Under the pieces are notes generated by a model. That model was not told the origin of the DNA and did not search any database. It worked only from the letters and a program-made list of their open reading frames with translations. Position numbers and translations under genes: made by a program. A stretch of 64,000 bases of DNA, from assembly GCA_965656525.1 (NCBI GenBank), contig CBFHKY010000007.1, positions 89,628-153,627 on the forward strand, written 5' to 3'. Source of the DNA: Pseudomaricurvus sp965656525. Lineage in GTDB: Bacteria > Pseudomonadota > Gammaproteobacteria > Pseudomonadales > Cellvibrionaceae. Each line of letters opens with the position of its first letter. The stretch's first letter is position 1. Shown here piece by piece: positions 1 to 9,815 of this stretch.

Positions 1-944
1 AAATTGTTGCCGAACGGCGTTTTGTGGAAACATGGCACTTCTTTGATCGCCTCGGCCCTTACCTGCGAGGTCGTTCCGGCAAAATTTGGTCTGGCACCAT
101 CAAAGGTCGTAACAACCCCATACCAGAAGTGGTTCCCACCATCGAGGTGACCGAAGAATTCACCTTAGATGTTGGCGAGCGCACCTTTCAGGCGATATCC
201 ACACCCGGCGGTGAAGCACCGGATGCAATGGTCGTTTGGATGCCAAAAGAAAAGATCGTCTTTACTGGCAATCTATTCGGGCCGGTGTTTATGTCCATGC
301 CCAACCTTTGCACCATGCGCGGCGACAAGCCCCGCTCCGCGGCATTGTGGCTGGAGTGCCTCGATAAAGTACGCGAGCTGAGAGCCGAGCTATTGATCAC
401 GGGTCACGGTGAACCAATCCGAGGCGCAGACAACATTCGAAGCAATTTGGATCGTATGCATGCGGCAGTTTCTTACATTCATGAGGCGACTCTAAAAGGT
501 ATGAATGCGGGCAAAGATGTACACACCTTGATGCGTGAGATTACTCTGCCAGAAGACATTGCCATTGATGAACATCACGGCAAAGTCTCGTGGGCCGTAC
601 GCACCATTTGGGAAGAGTACTCTGGTTGGTTCCACATGGATTACACCACCTCATTGTACGCTGTACCTCGATCGAGCGTGGATACCGATCTAGTGGAATT
701 GGCTGGTGGTGTCCCGGCTCTAGCCGATCGAGCTAAAGCCAAACTGGCCGACCAAAAGCCGCTCGAAGCACTGCACTTGCTGGAAGTTGCCCTTGGCGCT
801 GAGCCAAGTAACACTGCCGCATTGGCTGTTCAGCAGTCTGTGTTGCAAACCTTGCTGCAACAATCCGGTGGCTCCAATATGAGTGAAGTGATGTGGCTTA
901 AAGCCCAACTGACTCGCATTGAAGCCGCTTTGTCACCGAGGTAA
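1..944 (+). CDS. MBL-fold alkylsulfatase-like hydrolase, 5' partial
   Basis: The frame is open to the window edge (residues IVAERRF precede the GTG at 24), so the true start lies upstream and the N-terminal zinc-binding HxHxDH part is missing. What remains is the second half of a metallo-beta-lactamase domain, with the segment TGHGEPIRG carrying a late metal-site His. A helical region follows (about residues 210-275 counted from the GTG) that resembles the dimerisation domain of SDS-hydrolase/alkylsulfatase-type proteins, with LADRAKAKLADQKPLEALHL as a TPR-like helix pair. The family hydrolyses sulfate esters or similar substrates. The exact substrate is unknown, and the family assignment rests on fold-level resemblance. 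Confidence 0.7.
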   Translation, partial: IVAERRFVETWHFFDRLGPYLRGRSGKIWSGTIKGRNNPIPEVVPTIEVTEEFTLDVGERTFQAISTPGGEAPDAMVVWMPKEKIVFTGNLFGPVFMSMPNLCTMRGDKPRSAALWLECLDKVRELRAELLITGHGEPIRGADNIRSNLDRMHAAVSYIHEATLKGMNAGKDVHTLMREITLPEDIAIDEHHGKVSWAVRTIWEEYSGWFHMDYTTSLYAVPRSSVDTDLVELAGGVPALADRAKAKLADQKPLEALHLLEVALGAEPSNTAALAVQQSVLQTLLQQSGGSNMSEVMWLKAQLTRIEAALSPR

Positions 945-1158
945 GCCAACAGTCAATAAGCGCGCTTGTTAGGTAACCTTGCTTGAGCAGCTTGCCTCAC
1001 ACTTAGTCATCGGTTTTACCAATCGTTTTCGAAGAAAATACCCATTTCCAGATGAGTGCCGCCGCCCTTAACCTAGGCACTCATTACGGCAGTCGTCTAA
1101 AACTGTCATCCCAAACTGACACTTAAAACACAACGACTTAACCATTGGAGAACATCAC

Positions 1159-1317
1159 ATGAAAACCGTTAATAACGTCATTGATCGCGCCGCTAAAGAT
1201 ACCAATAGTAAAGCTGACCGTACGATGGCAATTACAGGAAAACGCCCCTCTGAGTGTATCGAGTGCAATTACACCAATAATTACTATGGTGACCAAGTTT
1301 GTGTGGCACGCCAGTGA
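1159..1317 (+). CDS. Small Cys-containing protein, 52 aa, unknown
   Basis: A 52-codon frame starts at an ATG preceded by GGAG (1147-1150) with 8 nt spacing. It ends just upstream of a hairpin terminator (1336-1362), so it looks like an independent single-gene unit. The protein has a polar, lysine-rich first half and a Cys-containing tail (CIECNYTNNYYGDQVCVARQ) with three cysteines, two of them as CxxC. There is no signal peptide or membrane segment. I do not recognise the family. The clean ribosome site, the terminator and the Cys spacing argue for a real gene. The Cys tail could bind metal or be a redox or modification site, but that is only a guess. Confidence 0.55.
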   Translation: MKTVNNVIDRAAKDTNSKADRTMAITGKRPSECIECNYTNNYYGDQVCVARQ

Positions 1318-1335
1318 TGCGACACATCGTATTTA

Positions 1336-1370
1336 GAGGGCTCTTGGGCAACCAGAGCCCTCACTGTTTT
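1336..1370 (+). terminator. Rho-independent terminator after small gene
   Basis: A perfect 9-bp stem (1336-1344 GAGGGCTCT with 1354-1362 AGAGCCCTC) has a 9-nt loop and is followed by ACTGTTTT. It closes the 52-aa small gene. Confidence 0.7.
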
Positions 1371-1456
1371 CCAAAGCACGACTCATACACCTGTTGCTCA
1401 TACACCTAGCGCATCGTAATCTGTTACCGTAAACACAAAATACTAGTGAGTAACTT

Positions 1457-2101
1457 ATGATGCAGCTGTTCAGTTTCCCGACGTTCAACCTCACCAAAAT
1501 TCTGCTGACTGCCGAAGAAATCGGTATGGATTTTCAGTTTCATTACCTTGATGCGATGACGTTAGAACACAAATCTGCGGAGCACCTTCAGCGTCACCCA
1601 CAAGGGAAGGTTCCTGCTGCCGAAGTTAATGGCGAATACTTTTTTGAAAGTAACGCCATTTGCCGCCTCGCTTGCGAACTGAACAACAACCAACTGTATG
1701 GTGAGACACCGCTGCAAAGGGGACGAGTGAATCAATGGGTAGACTTCATCACACTCAGTATTGGCCGACCGTTAACCACCATCGCACAGGAAGAGCTATT
1801 GAAACCTCGCGTGTTAAAGCAAGAGCCTAACCCCGAGGCCATTGCCGAAGCTCAGCAACAACTCAATACCGCGCTTGCTACCCTTGAAGAACAATTAACC
1901 GCCTCGCCTTTTCTCGCTGGTCAGGACATCACCATCGCAGACACCATTGGCTTTTGCTATGCACAAATTCAAGAATATACTTCGGCATCTGTAGAAACAT
2001 TTCCTGCCGTGCAAGATTGGTATCAACGTATCCGCTCTCGGCCCTCCTTTGCTCGCATGATGGCCCATTTGCCCGATGGTAAAATCTTGCCGTTTCTATA
2101 A
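1457..2101 (+). CDS. Glutathione S-transferase family protein
   Basis: The 214-aa length is typical of cytosolic GSTs. The N-terminal thioredoxin-like domain (about 1-80) has the family pattern: SFPTFNLTKILLTAEEIG at the start, VPAAEVNGEYFFESNAICR with the cis-Pro (VPA) and the glutathione gamma-Glu-binding Glu-Ser (ES). The C-terminal helical domain (about 90-210) contains LAGQDITIADTIGF, the N-capping box motif of GSTs. It probably conjugates glutathione or acts as a peroxidase on electrophiles. It stands alone between a terminator and tag. The subclass is not resolved, and a eukaryotic-type eEF1B-gamma-like GST is one possibility. Confidence 0.88.
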   Translation: MMQLFSFPTFNLTKILLTAEEIGMDFQFHYLDAMTLEHKSAEHLQRHPQGKVPAAEVNGEYFFESNAICRLACELNNNQLYGETPLQRGRVNQWVDFITLSIGRPLTTIAQEELLKPRVLKQEPNPEAIAEAQQQLNTALATLEEQLTASPFLAGQDITIADTIGFCYAQIQEYTSASVETFPAVQDWYQRIRSRPSFARMMAHLPDGKILPFL

Positions 2102-2160
2102 ATCACTGACAGATACATACTCGTTTTTTCATACTGCCGACTTAAGGGAAGCGTCACAAT

Positions 2161-2763
2161 ATGATTTTTGAAAACCTATTGAGCTGCGATTGGTGCCGCG
2201 GTGATGAGCTCTATCAACGCTATCACGATGAAGAGTGGGGATTACCTTGCCACCACGATCGTAAGCTGTTTGAGTTTTTGATTTTGGAAGGCGCTCAAGC
2301 AGGGCTGTCTTGGATTACCGTGTTAAAAAAGCGTGAAGGCTATCGCTTAGCGTTCGACGGGTTTGATCCAGAAAAAATCGCACGTTATGACGAACAAAAA
2401 ATCAAGCAGCTGACTGAAAACAAAAACATCATTCGCAATCAACTGAAAATTAAAAGCGCCGTTAAGAATGCCCAAGCCTACTTAAATATCTTAGACCTAC
2501 ACGACTCTTTTGATAAGTATATGTGGCAGTTTGTGGATGGCACTCCCATTGTGAATCACTACACTCATATCAACGAGGTGCCCGTTACGACGCCGATTTC
2601 CGACACTATGAGCAAAGTATTAAAGCGCGATGGCTTTTCGTTTGTTGGCAGCACTATTTGCTATGCGTATATGCAGGCGATGGGTATGGTGAATGATCAC
2701 TTAGTTACCTGCCCTCGTCATCAAGCAGTACAACAACCCTTTGCAGAGGTAGCTCAAGCATAA
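2161..2763 (+). CDS. tag: DNA-3-methyladenine glycosylase I
   Basis: Tag removes 3-methyladenine from alkylated DNA in base-excision repair. The 200-aa protein has the family signature CDWCRGDELYQRYHDEEWG near the N-terminus and GAQAGLSWITVLKKRE, which contains the conserved aromatic pocket. The zinc-snap ligands are visible: Cys9 and His22 at the N-terminus and the HxxxC pair His180/Cys184 at the C-terminus (HLVTC), matching E. coli Cys4, His17, His175 and Cys179. It follows the GST gene by about 60 nt and may share its transcript. Confidence 0.96.
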   Translation: MIFENLLSCDWCRGDELYQRYHDEEWGLPCHHDRKLFEFLILEGAQAGLSWITVLKKREGYRLAFDGFDPEKIARYDEQKIKQLTENKNIIRNQLKIKSAVKNAQAYLNILDLHDSFDKYMWQFVDGTPIVNHYTHINEVPVTTPISDTMSKVLKRDGFSFVGSTICYAYMQAMGMVNDHLVTCPRHQAVQQPFAEVAQA

Positions 2764-2838
2764 ACACAACAGCCCAAAGCCCCTGTTATTAAATACACAG
2801 CAAAACCCGTCGCGCAATCACAGACGACGGCATTGGCT

Positions 2839-5358
2839 TTATATGTTGAGCACCACCCCACCCTTGCTGTCTGGTTTATTGGAGTGTTCGGGCAAGCACA
2901 TTTTAAATTGGCTCTGACTAGCACCTTTGTCTAATAGGATTTGTTTCACCTGTGCTGCGCGCTCTAAAGCTAGCTCGTGCAGTTCATCGGATAAAGCTTG
3001 ACTGCTTGCGATTACACGCTCTTCTTGCTGAGCAAACGCTTCCAGTGTCAGGTTTTCTAAGCTTGAGTCTTGCCGCTGCTGCATTGCCAACACATCAGCT
3101 AAGCTGGTTTGCCCACAGAGCTTAACCTCCAGAGATTCCTTGTCTTTGAACAGCTGACCCAATTTATTGGTGTAGTCTGTTGCACGGTTGGTCATGTCGA
3201 CGCTGCCGGGCTCAAAGCCGACAGGCTCAAAACGAATTCGAGTCACTTGCTCACCCGCATAACTGGCCACAGACCAAATCGTACTGTAAGGCTGTAAAAA
3301 GGAAGACAGCAGCGCCATTGATGCTTTCTTAACCGCGCCACCCAATGCCTTATTAATAATGTTCTGGATATTAATATCCGGATTACTGAGATCCCCTGTA
3401 ATGGGTACCGACAGACTGATTTGGTCGTCACCATCGCGCAGCAAATCCAAGGCGTTGTCCAATGGCATCGCAAGGTCGTGAGCAAAGCGCGACATTTGAG
3501 CCTGATGCTGTGCGCGTATGGCAATACTATCGAACAGCAGATTATTCTGAATGTTCAGTTGTTTTTGTGCGATCTTCACTTGAGAGGTCAAACCCAATTC
3601 ACCACCGGACAACGCATACCCCGTAATCATTTTTGAATAGCCACTGAGAGACAACAGCTGATAACGTTGCAGCTCTCCTTTCACTTCGACTTGAAGCTGC
3701 TTAAGATTTATCTCACCCTCAAGGTTAACGCTAGAGCCGTGATTTAAGTGTGCCTGTAGCGATAGCGAGCTCATCGCCTGTGCATCGTGCCACTGCAGTT
3801 GATCAATGACCACGTTCTGAACATTCAGTGTTTCTTTAAAAACAGGATTGACGGCATGATCCTCGAACGACACTTTCACGCCTGAATCTACCACCAATTT
3901 TTTGATCGTGACGGGTACGGGTGACGATTCACTTTCTGCACGAGAAGATGATTCAGCTTGAGACGATTCACTAGACTTAGGTTTGGCAGTGCTCTTGGCT
4001 TCAGCTGGAGTCGCGGAAGAAGAGAAACGTTCGGCGGCCACTAAAAAAGGCTGCAGTGGCTGGACAGTCCCTTCGGTGTCACGCCGAAGTTGAATATCGC
4101 CCGCATGAAGCTGAATGTTCTCTACGGTTACACCATTGGTCTTATCCTCCATAGGAAACACCACCGTATCGACCGCTAAATGCACCCCTTCGATAAAGGC
4201 TGGCTGCTTGTTAGTATTCAGAAATTTTCCATTGTTGAGTTCGGCATAATCCAACAAAAATTCTCTGGGGGATAAGGACCCTTGAGCCGAGAGATTATCC
4301 CAACTGAGCCAATGCAATTCTGAGTTGAGTTCACTGACCAGCAATTGCTTGAACTGTGGCTGAAAACTCCATGAATAATCCAACCGTTCGCCCAACTTTA
4401 CGTAACCATCGAAGGGTAAGCTCGCCTTAGCCAACGCAACAGACACGCCGGACGACTGTACCTGTAGGTCTGTCACAGACAGTTGCGATGCAATCGAGAC
4501 ATTCATCTCTTGACGGAAATCCGCTCGAAGCTGAAGCGGTATCTGAATCTGTTCAGCGGTCAGTGTAACATTCGATGCCTGTACATCTGCATGAGAAATC
4601 ACAGAAGTTGCATCCCATTGCAGCTGCCAACCCTGCTGGGTTTGGTTGAGAGAAAGATCCCCTTCAACCGCATAGTGTCCACTCACAGATGTTACGGATG
4701 GCAGCATTTGTAAATGATTTAAATCGATATTGAGGGCGGTTTTGGTGGAGGGCGGCGTCTTAGAGGGGGTCTCTTGGGAGGCCGTCGAGTTGACGGCTGA
4801 TCCAGTCATCAACCCTTCAATGCTGAACGATTGTAGCTGACCGGCCAATTTCAGTGCAGGCAGATTAACCTCAACACCCAATTGCTCAAGGTTCAATTGG
4901 TCAATTTTGAACTGCCACAGCGCCGGCTCTTTATCGTTCGCTGTCTGCGCTTCTGGCAAACTTTCATCAACGCTTGGTACGCGGTTAGGCACCAATAAAC
5001 CCATTACCTGCAAGCCAGATTCAGATTGGCTCACACTGATATTGGCGTCAGTCAGACTAAGCTCGGCCAAGTGAATCGTATCAGTCTTTAACCCCCACCA
5101 TTGAACATTAAAGTTCAAGTGCGCTAAATGGTAGTCGGCCCCATCGGCGCGATAGTGCAAGCCATTCAGCCTACCAACACCCGAAAACGGGTTCAGCCAC
5201 AGCTCTTCGATTTCAACCGATTCAGCGCCCAGATCGCGCAAGTAATGGCTCAGACCCCATTGCGCCGCAAACGACGTAATAGCCGGTACGAACGCTAAGA
5301 GCACCAGTACACTGAGCACGCTAATCCATAGCCAACGACGCCCCATCCCAATACGCAT
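2839..5358 (-). CDS. DUF748 (AsmA-like) envelope protein
   Basis: An 839-aa protein with one N-terminal membrane anchor (about residues 8-31, WLWISVLSVLVLLAFVPAI) and a long periplasmic beta-rich body. Such proteins belong to the AsmA/DUF748 group and are linked to outer-membrane or lipid homeostasis. A Ser/Glu/Ala-rich low-complexity linker lies near residues 445-475. The C-terminal 100 residues contain helices resembling an OmpA-type tail (ALERAAQVKQILLDKGAS). The gene is convergent with tag and lies downstream of ubiD on the same strand (59-nt gap), so co-transcription is possible. The function is not established. Confidence 0.8.
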   Translation of the reverse strand: MRIGMGRRWLWISVLSVLVLLAFVPAITSFAAQWGLSHYLRDLGAESVEIEELWLNPFSGVGRLNGLHYRADGADYHLAHLNFNVQWWGLKTDTIHLAELSLTDANISVSQSESGLQVMGLLVPNRVPSVDESLPEAQTANDKEPALWQFKIDQLNLEQLGVEVNLPALKLAGQLQSFSIEGLMTGSAVNSTASQETPSKTPPSTKTALNIDLNHLQMLPSVTSVSGHYAVEGDLSLNQTQQGWQLQWDATSVISHADVQASNVTLTAEQIQIPLQLRADFRQEMNVSIASQLSVTDLQVQSSGVSVALAKASLPFDGYVKLGERLDYSWSFQPQFKQLLVSELNSELHWLSWDNLSAQGSLSPREFLLDYAELNNGKFLNTNKQPAFIEGVHLAVDTVVFPMEDKTNGVTVENIQLHAGDIQLRRDTEGTVQPLQPFLVAAERFSSSATPAEAKSTAKPKSSESSQAESSSRAESESSPVPVTIKKLVVDSGVKVSFEDHAVNPVFKETLNVQNVVIDQLQWHDAQAMSSLSLQAHLNHGSSVNLEGEINLKQLQVEVKGELQRYQLLSLSGYSKMITGYALSGGELGLTSQVKIAQKQLNIQNNLLFDSIAIRAQHQAQMSRFAHDLAMPLDNALDLLRDGDDQISLSVPITGDLSNPDINIQNIINKALGGAVKKASMALLSSFLQPYSTIWSVASYAGEQVTRIRFEPVGFEPGSVDMTNRATDYTNKLGQLFKDKESLEVKLCGQTSLADVLAMQQRQDSSLENLTLEAFAQQEERVIASSQALSDELHELALERAAQVKQILLDKGASQSQFKMCLPEHSNKPDSKGGVVLNI

Positions 5359-5417
5359 AAAACAACTCCAACAGTGTGTCCCGGTGGGCTTACGATCGCC
5401 CCCAACAAGTGAGATTT

Positions 5418-6899
5418 TTAGTGCTCGTTATCCAGCTCGATACCTAAGCTATCCCACATAGCGTCCACACGCGCTTTCACTTCTGCATCCATCTCTATGG
5501 GTTCGCCCCACTCTCGATCGGTTTCACCGGGCCATTTGTTAGTAGCGTCTAAGCCCATTTTAGAACCTAAACCTGAAACCGGTGAGGCAAAATCGAGATA
5601 GTCGATCGGCGTATTTTCCACCAAGGTGGTGTCACGAATGGGATCCATACGTGTAGTAACCGCCCAGATGACATCTTTCCAATCACGTGGATTCACATCA
5701 TCATCGGTAACGATGACAAATTTGGTGTACATGAACTGCCGCAAGAAAGACCACACCCCCATCATCACTCGCTTGGCGTGGCCAGGGTATTGCTTTTTCA
5801 TCGTCACAACCGCCAAACGATAGGAACAGCCTTCGGGGGGTAAATAAAAATCCACGATTTCAGGAAACTGCTTTTGCAGTATCGGAACAAACACTTCGTT
5901 TAAGGCAACACCCAATACTGCCGGTTCATCCGGTGGCCGACCAGTGTAGGTGCTGTGGTAAATAGGGTCTTTGCGATGGGTAATGGTTTCCACCGTAAAG
6001 ACAGGAAAGCTGTCGACTTCGTTATAGTAACCGGTGTGATCACCAAAGGGGCCCTCTTCGGCCATGTCGTCGGGGTAGATAAAACCTTCCAATACGATCT
6101 CTGCCGATGCAGGCACCTGTAAGTCATTGCCGATACTTTTTACCACCTCGGTTTTGCCGCCGCGTAACAAACCGGCAAAACCGTATTCACTGAGCGTATC
6201 GGGAACTGGCGTCACAGCTCCCAAAATAGTGGCGGGATCGGCACCCAATGCCACCGATACAGGATAGGGCTGACCGGGGTTGGCCTGCTGCCATTCGCGA
6301 AAATCCAGCGCCCCACCGCGATGAGACAACCAACGCATAATTAAGCGATTTTTTGCGATCAGTTGCATACGGTATATGCCTAAGTTCTGACGTTCTTTAT
6401 TGGGCCCTCGGGTAATGACCAATGGCCAAGTAATCAGTGGGCCCGCATCCCCAGGCCAGCAGGTTTGAATCGGGAACTGATGTAAATCAACATCATCACC
6501 TTGCCGTACCACTTGTTGGCAGGCGGCGCGGCTAACGACCTTGGGCCCCATGTTCAAGACCTGCTTGAACATGGGCATTTTCTGCCAAACATCTTTAAAA
6601 CCTTTCGGTGGCTCAGGCTCCTTTAAAAAAGCCAATAACTTGCCCACGTCTCGCAGCGCTTCGACAGATTCTTCCCCCATACCCAAGGCCACTCGCTCTG
6701 GGGTACCAAACAAATTTGCCAACACAGGAACACTGTAGCCTACCGGATTTTCGAACAGCAGCGCTGGACCACCTGCACGCAACGTACGGTCGCAAATTTC
6801 TGTCATTTCCAATTTTGGGTCCACTGGTGCTGTGATCCGCTTAAGCTGACCACGCTTTTCCAGCATTTTGATAAAATCTCTCAAATCTTGATATTTCAT
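5418..6899 (-). CDS. ubiD: 4-hydroxy-3-polyprenylbenzoate decarboxylase
   Basis: UbiD is the prenylated-FMN-dependent decarboxylase of ubiquinone synthesis. I place the start at the ATG at 6897-6899, giving MKYQDLRDFIKMLEKRG, which aligns with the start of E. coli UbiD (MKYNDLRDF). The open frame continues to 6947 but those 16 residues are not family-like. The length from this start is 493 aa against 497 in E. coli. Conserved stretches include EGPFGDHTGYYNEVDSFPVF, with the active-site Glu region, and TGRPPDEPAVLG. It needs UbiX for its cofactor, and UbiX is not in this window. Confidence 0.97.
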   Translation of the reverse strand: MKYQDLRDFIKMLEKRGQLKRITAPVDPKLEMTEICDRTLRAGGPALLFENPVGYSVPVLANLFGTPERVALGMGEESVEALRDVGKLLAFLKEPEPPKGFKDVWQKMPMFKQVLNMGPKVVSRAACQQVVRQGDDVDLHQFPIQTCWPGDAGPLITWPLVITRGPNKERQNLGIYRMQLIAKNRLIMRWLSHRGGALDFREWQQANPGQPYPVSVALGADPATILGAVTPVPDTLSEYGFAGLLRGGKTEVVKSIGNDLQVPASAEIVLEGFIYPDDMAEEGPFGDHTGYYNEVDSFPVFTVETITHRKDPIYHSTYTGRPPDEPAVLGVALNEVFVPILQKQFPEIVDFYLPPEGCSYRLAVVTMKKQYPGHAKRVMMGVWSFLRQFMYTKFVIVTDDDVNPRDWKDVIWAVTTRMDPIRDTTLVENTPIDYLDFASPVSGLGSKMGLDATNKWPGETDREWGEPIEMDAEVKARVDAMWDSLGIELDNEH

Positions 6900-7196
6900 A
6901 AATTCATAATCACGCTGACCGATAGCTCGGTGTCTGTTGCAGACCAATAAAATACTGCTCGGCCTTCAACAGGGTTGGTGTTACCGTAACAAAAGGCTAT
7001 CGTTGGTATACCGTTAATCGTTATCGACGAACCATCGCCGCTGATCCACAGGAACTAGCCTTCGCTGATTAGCGCTTAGCTTTACTCGATGTGGTGTTCT
7101 GAGTGTGGGCCATTGTAGGCCACTGCTGGCAGTGCGCCAAACGGATGCACTGGCTTACGTGCTTCAACAACCCCAAGAGGATAAAGGCTCCTAATC
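6900..7196. other. Divergent intergenic region ubiD / mscS
   Basis: About 297 bases separate two divergent genes, so promoters for both must lie here. A small palindrome GTTACCGTAAC is visible near 6980-6990. I see no gene, repeat or terminator. Short frames in this stretch lack family features. Confidence 0.5.
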
Positions 7197-8261
7197 ATGG
7201 ATTCACCAATAAACCTATTTCAGGTCGCCGCCACACATTATGTGCCGCTGTTTATTCCAAGCGTATTGGTATTGCTTGCTGCAACGGGGATTATTTGGCT
7301 ACTTAACCGCCGCTCCCGTGATTCTCACTCTCACAGCCGTTTTCGCTTTCAGTGGCTTACGTTGCTCATTGTCATCGCGACAACGATTGCTCTGATTTTG
7401 ACGCTGCCACTGCAAAATGACACGCGCGGACAACTGCTCACACTGTTGGGTTTATTGCTGACCGCCGTCGTTACACTATCTTCGCCCACCATTGCGGCAA
7501 ACGCTATGGCTGGGTTTATGTTGCGCTCGTTAAACAATTTTTCTCCCGGTGATTATATACGGGTTGGGGATCACTTTGGCCGAGTGACCGAGCAAGATTT
7601 GTTTCATACCGAAATTCAAACAGAAGATCGTGATTTACTGACGCTGCCTAATACCTTTCTCGCCACCAACCCTGTCAAAGTCATTCAAGCCAGCGGCACC
7701 ATCGTATCAGCAGAAGTTGGGCTTGGTTATGATATCGACCATCAAATCATCGAAGCGTTGTTATTGGAAGCCGCTCAACAGGCATCGCTAGAGGACGCCT
7801 TTGTACAGGTGATGGAACTGGGTGATTTTGCTGTCACCTATCGTGTGGCAGGGGTTTTAGCACCGGCAAAACATTTGCTGTCCACTCGCTCTCTCCTTCG
7901 CAAGCAAATGATGGATCACTTGCACGGGCACGGCATTGAAATTGTATCGCCGAACTTCATGAATCAACGTCAGGTCAAAAACGCTGTGATACCCGAGCGC
8001 TCTTTCGTAATCACCCACGAACCCGACACCGAAAGTTCACCCGAAGATTTGATTTTTGATAAAGCCGAAACGGCACAGCAGCTTAAAGAATTGAAAGAAA
8101 CGTTTACCGAACTGCAACAAACCATGAAAGAACTGAAAAACAATGGCGCAAAGGAAAACGACCTTACACTGCTTCGCTATACTCGCCGCTTAAAAGCGCT
8201 TGCGAGAGCGATTTCTGTGTTGGAAATTAAGAAATCCGAGTTGCGAGAACAAATTCGTTAA
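7197..8261 (+). CDS. MscS-family mechanosensitive ion channel
   Basis: A 354-aa inner-membrane protein. Hydrophobic segments lie at about residues 16-36, 53-72 and 78-110. The last is the Gly/Ala-rich pore helix region (TIAANAMAGFMLRSLNNFSP), followed by the MscS beta-domain core GDYIRVGDHFGRVTEQDLFH and the loop LTLPNTFLATNPV. The C-terminus (about 280-350) is a charged coiled coil. Such channels release solutes on hypo-osmotic shock. With only about three membrane segments it is in the MscS size class. It is divergent from ubiD and convergent with the FadL gene. Confidence 0.9.
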   Translation: MDSPINLFQVAATHYVPLFIPSVLVLLAATGIIWLLNRRSRDSHSHSRFRFQWLTLLIVIATTIALILTLPLQNDTRGQLLTLLGLLLTAVVTLSSPTIAANAMAGFMLRSLNNFSPGDYIRVGDHFGRVTEQDLFHTEIQTEDRDLLTLPNTFLATNPVKVIQASGTIVSAEVGLGYDIDHQIIEALLLEAAQQASLEDAFVQVMELGDFAVTYRVAGVLAPAKHLLSTRSLLRKQMMDHLHGHGIEIVSPNFMNQRQVKNAVIPERSFVITHEPDTESSPEDLIFDKAETAQQLKELKETFTELQQTMKELKNNGAKENDLTLLRYTRRLKALARAISVLEIKKSELREQIR

Positions 8262-8337
8262 GCGCGTATCTCGCTGACATCGCCGTTAAAGCGCCTGCCA
8301 GCGATAACTGGCTCGGAATTAAGAAACACTTGTGGCG

Positions 8338-9585
8338 TTAAAAACTGTAATTTAGCGAGATAGAGGCGATGTCAGCGTGCCCCTCTGAAGAACCCACGAA
8401 GTTAGAACCAATTGACGAACTTTCTTCAACCGTTTCTTTTTCGCCTTTCAATATCGTTACCCCCGCATCCACAGACAGTTGGCCGTTAACCTGATAAGTA
8501 AAGCCAGCACTGTACCAATGACGATCCGAATCGGGAATGCTCAACGAGCGATATTCTGCCGTAGCTGCTGCTTCGTCGAGTGCCAGACCCACCCGCCAAG
8601 TCCATACGGGTGAGGCCTGATAGGTGATCCCAATGGCATAACGCATGTTGTCTTCGAAGTATTCATCTTTTAAAACCCTTGAAGGGCGAGAATCATAATC
8701 CAGTATCAGCTGTTCAAACGAGCTCCAATCTGTCCACTGGGCACTCGCCGACAGCATCCACTGCGGTGAAAACTGATAGACAGCCGAAAACTCTGCGCCC
8801 GCCGGCAAGGTCAAGTCCACACTGCCGGGACCTGCCAACAAGGAAGGAGCAACATCAGAAACCGCGTCCCCTTCGAGCACCAAGTCTACCTTACTGCGAT
8901 ACGCTAGAGCGAAACGCCAAGTCTCAGACGCTTGCCAAACCGCTCCAATATTCCAACCAAAGCCCCAGTCATCGCCTTCTACCTTCAATAGGTTCCCCCC
9001 GGTGGACGGAAGCGACAACCCAAACACAGCTTCGGCTTTCACCACACTCACACCAGCACCCACTCGTAAATCATTGTTGTAGCGGTAACCAATACTGGGG
9101 TTTATATTGTAAGAGATCACTTCGGCTTCATCTGCGACATCGGAAGCCGCATAGTCACCACCGTATTCGGTCTTCAATCCAAAATGAGTATTCAGCGCCA
9201 CACCCCAAGACCAGCGATCATTCAAGGGCTGCACCCAATAAGCGTTGGGAACAAAAGCACTGTCGGCAAAGTCTTTTTTATCGGCATCGATACTCCCCGG
9301 CGCACCGAGAGATGATACACGACCTTCTGTATCGACATTGGGGTTGATGTAAGTTAAGCCAACCGCTAACCGGGGGTTACTGAAATAGGTTGATAGTGCC
9401 GGGTTGCGTGCAATTGCTGCGGCATTATCAGCCAAGGCGGCGTCGCCTGCATAGGCACGACCAAGGCCAACCGCACTGTGATCAACCAACTGGAAGCCGG
9501 CCGCCGAAACCATCGAAGGAACTGAAACACTAGCCGTCAATACACTTGCCAGTATCGCCATGCGCGGGTAGGTATTATTTTCCAT
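8338..9585 (-). CDS. FadL/OmpP1-type outer-membrane transporter
   Basis: An outer-membrane beta-barrel of the TodX/FadL family, which passes long-chain fatty acids or other hydrophobic compounds. The start at 9585 is chosen because AGAGG lies about 8 nt upstream and it gives a proper signal peptide (MENNTYPRMAILASVLTASV, cleavage near VSAAG|FQ). The open frame upstream to 9660 lacks this. After cleavage the mature protein starts with FQLVDHSAVGLGRAYAGDAA, the classic N-terminal hatch-domain motif, including the NPA element (ARNPALSTYF). It ends in Phe (LNYSF), as expected for barrel insertion. The length is 415 aa, near the usual 420-450. The substrate is not known. Confidence 0.93.
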   Translation of the reverse strand: MENNTYPRMAILASVLTASVSVPSMVSAAGFQLVDHSAVGLGRAYAGDAALADNAAAIARNPALSTYFSNPRLAVGLTYINPNVDTEGRVSSLGAPGSIDADKKDFADSAFVPNAYWVQPLNDRWSWGVALNTHFGLKTEYGGDYAASDVADEAEVISYNINPSIGYRYNNDLRVGAGVSVVKAEAVFGLSLPSTGGNLLKVEGDDWGFGWNIGAVWQASETWRFALAYRSKVDLVLEGDAVSDVAPSLLAGPGSVDLTLPAGAEFSAVYQFSPQWMLSASAQWTDWSSFEQLILDYDSRPSRVLKDEYFEDNMRYAIGITYQASPVWTWRVGLALDEAAATAEYRSLSIPDSDRHWYSAGFTYQVNGQLSVDAGVTILKGEKETVEESSSIGSNFVGSSEGHADIASISLNYSF

Positions 9586-9734
9586 AACGTTCGCCTCTGA
9601 GGATGCACTCATTGCTGGTGCATTGTTATTATTTTGAAGGACAAATACGTAATGAACCAATCGAAAACAACACGAATGCTTCCATTAAAATCTTAGCATT
9701 GACTCATGTCTCTGACCAACAATCGTTCAACCAT

Positions 9735-9765
9735 AAAAAAAGCCCTGACTAATCAGGGCTTCTTG
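9735..9765 (-). terminator. Rho-independent terminator of rho
   Basis: An 8-bp stem AGCCCTGA / TCAGGGCT (9741-9748 with 9753-9760) has a 4-nt loop. On the minus strand it runs into a tract of Ts (the A-run at 9735-9740). It ends the rho transcript between rho and the FadL gene promoter. Confidence 0.8.
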
Positions 9766-9815
9766 TCAGTATGGCGGAATATTGAACTTCTGCCACCGAG
9801 AGTCCGTCGATACCA

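Noticed and set aside
8679..9347. 222-aa frame antisense to the FadL-type gene
   Set aside because: It is a shadow of a well-supported outer-membrane gene on the other strand; it has no signal, domain or ribosome site of its own.
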